Below are positions 4,050 to 5,580 of a stretch of 5,580 nt of DNA, one piece after another. Source of the DNA: Clostridiales bacterium. Lineage in GTDB: Bacteria; Bacillota; Clostridia; Oscillospirales; Acutalibacteraceae. Under the pieces are notes generated by a model. The model worked only from the letters and a program-made list of their open reading frames with translations. It was not told where the DNA came from and did no database searches. Position 1 is the first letter of the stretch. Each line of letters starts with the position of its first letter. Where the stretch lies: positions 1 through 5,580 of the forward strand of contig JAAZGX010000012.1 of assembly GCA_012511005.1 (NCBI GenBank). The letters run 5' to 3'. Position numbers and translations under genes: made by a program.

Positions 4050-5310
4050 AACACTTACACAAAAAATTATAGCCGCACACTGCGACAAAGACGACATAAC
4101 ACAAGGCGAAATAGTAATGGCAGGCGTTGACCTTGTTTTAGGTAACGATATTACCTCCCCTATTGCTATTCGTGAGTTTGAAAGCGGCTCTGACGATGTT
4201 TTTCATAAAGAAAAAATAGCCCTTGTTATGGACCACTTTACTCCTAATAAAGATATTATGGCGGCAGAACTTTGCAGTGAAGTCAGAAATTTTGCCAATA
4301 AACATAACATAAAACATTTTTATGATGTAGGCGATATGGGAATTGAGCATGTTCTGCTGCCTGAAAAAGGGCTCGTAAAAAGCGGTGACCTTGTAATCGG
4401 TGCGGACTCCCACACATGCACATACGGCGCACTCGGCGCTTTTTCAACGGGAATAGGCTCCACCGATATGGCATACGCTATGGCCACGGGAAAAGTGTGG
4501 TTAAAGGTGCCCTCTGCTATTAAATTTGTATTTAAGAATAAACCGCAAGGCTTTGTCAGAGGGAAAGATGTTATTTTAAGCATTATCGGTATGATAGGCG
4601 TTAGCGGCGCCCGTTATATGTCAATGGAGTTTACGGGCGACCTTAGCGGACTTTCAATGGACGACAGATTTTGCATATCAAATATGGCAATAGAAGCGGG
4701 AGCTAAAAACGGCGTTTTTTCGATAGATGAAAAGACGATTGAATATGAAACAGAAAAAGGCAACAAAACGACTATGCTCTCTGCCGATGAAGACGCAAAA
4801 TATGAAAAGGTTTATGAAATTGATTTAGCTTCTATCCCGCTTACAGTCGCTTTTCCGCATTTACCGGAAAACACAAAAGCAGTTGACACAGTATCGGAAA
4901 TCCCTATTGACCAAGTGATTATAGGCTCTTGCACAAACGGCAGACTTTCAGACCTTGAGCTTGCGGCAAAGGTACTAAAAGGCAAAAAAGTTCATAAAAA
5001 CTGCCGCGTAATAGTTATACCCGGCACGCAGCAGGTTTACCTTGACGCTATAAAGAATGGCTATATCGAAACATTTATTGAAGCGGGCTGTGCCGTATCT
5101 ACCCCTACCTGCGGTCCGTGCCTTGGCGGTCATATGGGAATTCTTGCTGCAGGAGAAAGAGCCGTTTCTACTACTAACAGAAACTTTGTGGGGCGAATGG
5201 GACATATAAAAAGCGAGGTGTATCTTGCAGGTGCCGCTGTTGCAGCTTCTGCAGCTATTGCAGGCAGAATAGTATCACCGGAAAGGATTGGTATTTTTTA
5301 TGAACATTAA
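4042..5310 (+). CDS. leuC: 3-isopropylmalate dehydratase large subunit LeuC
   Basis: Large subunit of isopropylmalate isomerase, a cytosolic aconitase-superfamily enzyme that, with LeuD, converts 2-isopropylmalate to 3-isopropylmalate. The [4Fe-4S] cluster cysteines are visible as C297 (GSCTNGR) and C357/C360 (PTCGPCLGG). Other landmarks are MDHFTPNKD (63-71) and ADSHTCTYGALGAF (121-134). Its 422 residues match the shorter type shared by clostridia and archaea rather than the approximately 466-residue enterobacterial form. That group also includes homoaconitase and related enzymes; the leu operon context decides the call. The ATG at 4042 is chosen because AAGGAG (4027-4032) lies 9 nt upstream and the family N-terminus (TLTQKIIAAH) begins at once. 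The frame stays open upstream to 3955, but only as an overlap with leuA. It overlaps leuA by 8 nt and leuD by 11 nt. Confidence 0.96.
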   Translation: MPKTLTQKIIAAHCDKDDITQGEIVMAGVDLVLGNDITSPIAIREFESGSDDVFHKEKIALVMDHFTPNKDIMAAELCSEVRNFANKHNIKHFYDVGDMGIEHVLLPEKGLVKSGDLVIGADSHTCTYGALGAFSTGIGSTDMAYAMATGKVWLKVPSAIKFVFKNKPQGFVRGKDVILSIIGMIGVSGARYMSMEFTGDLSGLSMDDRFCISNMAIEAGAKNGVFSIDEKTIEYETEKGNKTTMLSADEDAKYEKVYEIDLASIPLTVAFPHLPENTKAVDTVSEIPIDQVIIGSCTNGRLSDLELAAKVLKGKKVHKNCRVIVIPGTQQVYLDAIKNGYIETFIEAGCAVSTPTCGPCLGGHMGILAAGERAVSTTNRNFVGRMGHIKSEVYLAGAAVAASAAIAGRIVSPERIGIFYEH

Positions 5311-5580
5311 AGGAAGCGTTATAAAATACGGCGATAATGTAGATACCGATGTCATTATTCCGGCAAGATACCTCAATTTATCTGACGAAAATGAGCTTGC
5401 TTTTTATTGTATGGAGGATATTGACGCTGATTTTAGAGAAAAGGCCAAAACTCATAAAATAATTGTCGCCGGAAACAACTTCGGCTGCGGCTCGTCAAGA
5501 GAGCATGCGCCTTTAGCAATAAAAGCAAGTGGTATAAAGCTCATTATAGCAAAAGATTTCGCGCGGATTTTTTACAGAAA
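5300..5580 (+). CDS. leuD: 3-isopropylmalate dehydratase small subunit LeuD (3' truncated by window)
   Basis: Small subunit of isopropylmalate isomerase; it forms the swivelling domain that completes the LeuC active site and sets substrate specificity. The 93 codons present cover the N-terminal half or more of a protein usually about 160-170 residues long. VDTDVIIPARYL (14-25), CMEDID (37-42), and the active-site NFGCGSSREHAP block (60-71) are intact, followed by IAKDFARIFYR at the window edge. The substrate-recognition loop reads YLNL (24-27). The ATG at 5300 overlaps the last 11 nt of leuC, and the only Shine-Dalgarno-like sequence, AAGGA (5283-5287), is 12 nt away, so translation probably depends on coupling to leuC. 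Truncation is due to the window boundary, not to a mutation. Confidence 0.95.
   Translation, partial: MNIKGSVIKYGDNVDTDVIIPARYLNLSDENELAFYCMEDIDADFREKAKTHKIIVAGNNFGCGSSREHAPLAIKASGIKLIIAKDFARIFYR

Noticed and set aside
2453..5205. Minus-strand open frames across leuA and leuC
   Set aside because: They are shadows of well-supported + strand genes, with no ribosome binding sites or recognisable motifs.

Overview
The window looks like an ordinary chromosomal segment of a low-GC anaerobic Firmicute, most likely a clostridial or Ruminococcaceae/Oscillospiraceae-type gut bacterium. The basis is A+T-rich DNA, strong AGGAGG-type ribosome binding sites, near-consensus sigma-A promoters, a DUF1292 gene, a Firmicute-style 6S RNA and the short (422-residue) LeuC paired with a separate small LeuD. 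Everything recognisable is on the + strand. I see no mobile element, CRISPR array, tRNA or rRNA.

Layout: (1) 54-1488, a tight pair: pyrR (TTG start) followed 19 nt later by a LacX-type aldose 1-epimerase-like gene. (2) 1521-1928, a sigma-A promoter and a very acidic 111-residue DUF1292 protein. (3) 1906-2167, a 6S RNA gene (ssrS) whose likely promoter lies inside the 3' end of the DUF1292 gene and which ends in an intrinsic terminator. (4) 2220-2507, the leader of a leucine operon: an extended -10 promoter, a 36-codon hydrophobic ORF containing VIIIIVIAVLL, a strong intrinsic terminator, and then the leuA ribosome binding site. (5) 2508-5580, leuA-leuC-leuD with overlapping gene ends (8 and 11 nt); leuD is cut by the window edge.

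How it works together: LeuA condenses 2-ketoisovalerate with acetyl-CoA, and LeuCD isomerises 2-isopropylmalate to 3-isopropylmalate. The best candidate for an undescribed system is the leuA leader. Its small ORF is rich in Ile, Val and Leu codons, including tandem CTA CTA. It is followed by a terminator whose 5' arm can alternatively pair with the end of that ORF. This is the layout expected for ribosome-mediated transcription attenuation by branched-chain amino acids, rather than the T-box that is common for such operons in Firmicutes. It is an inference from sequence. A free-standing small membrane protein is the main alternative.
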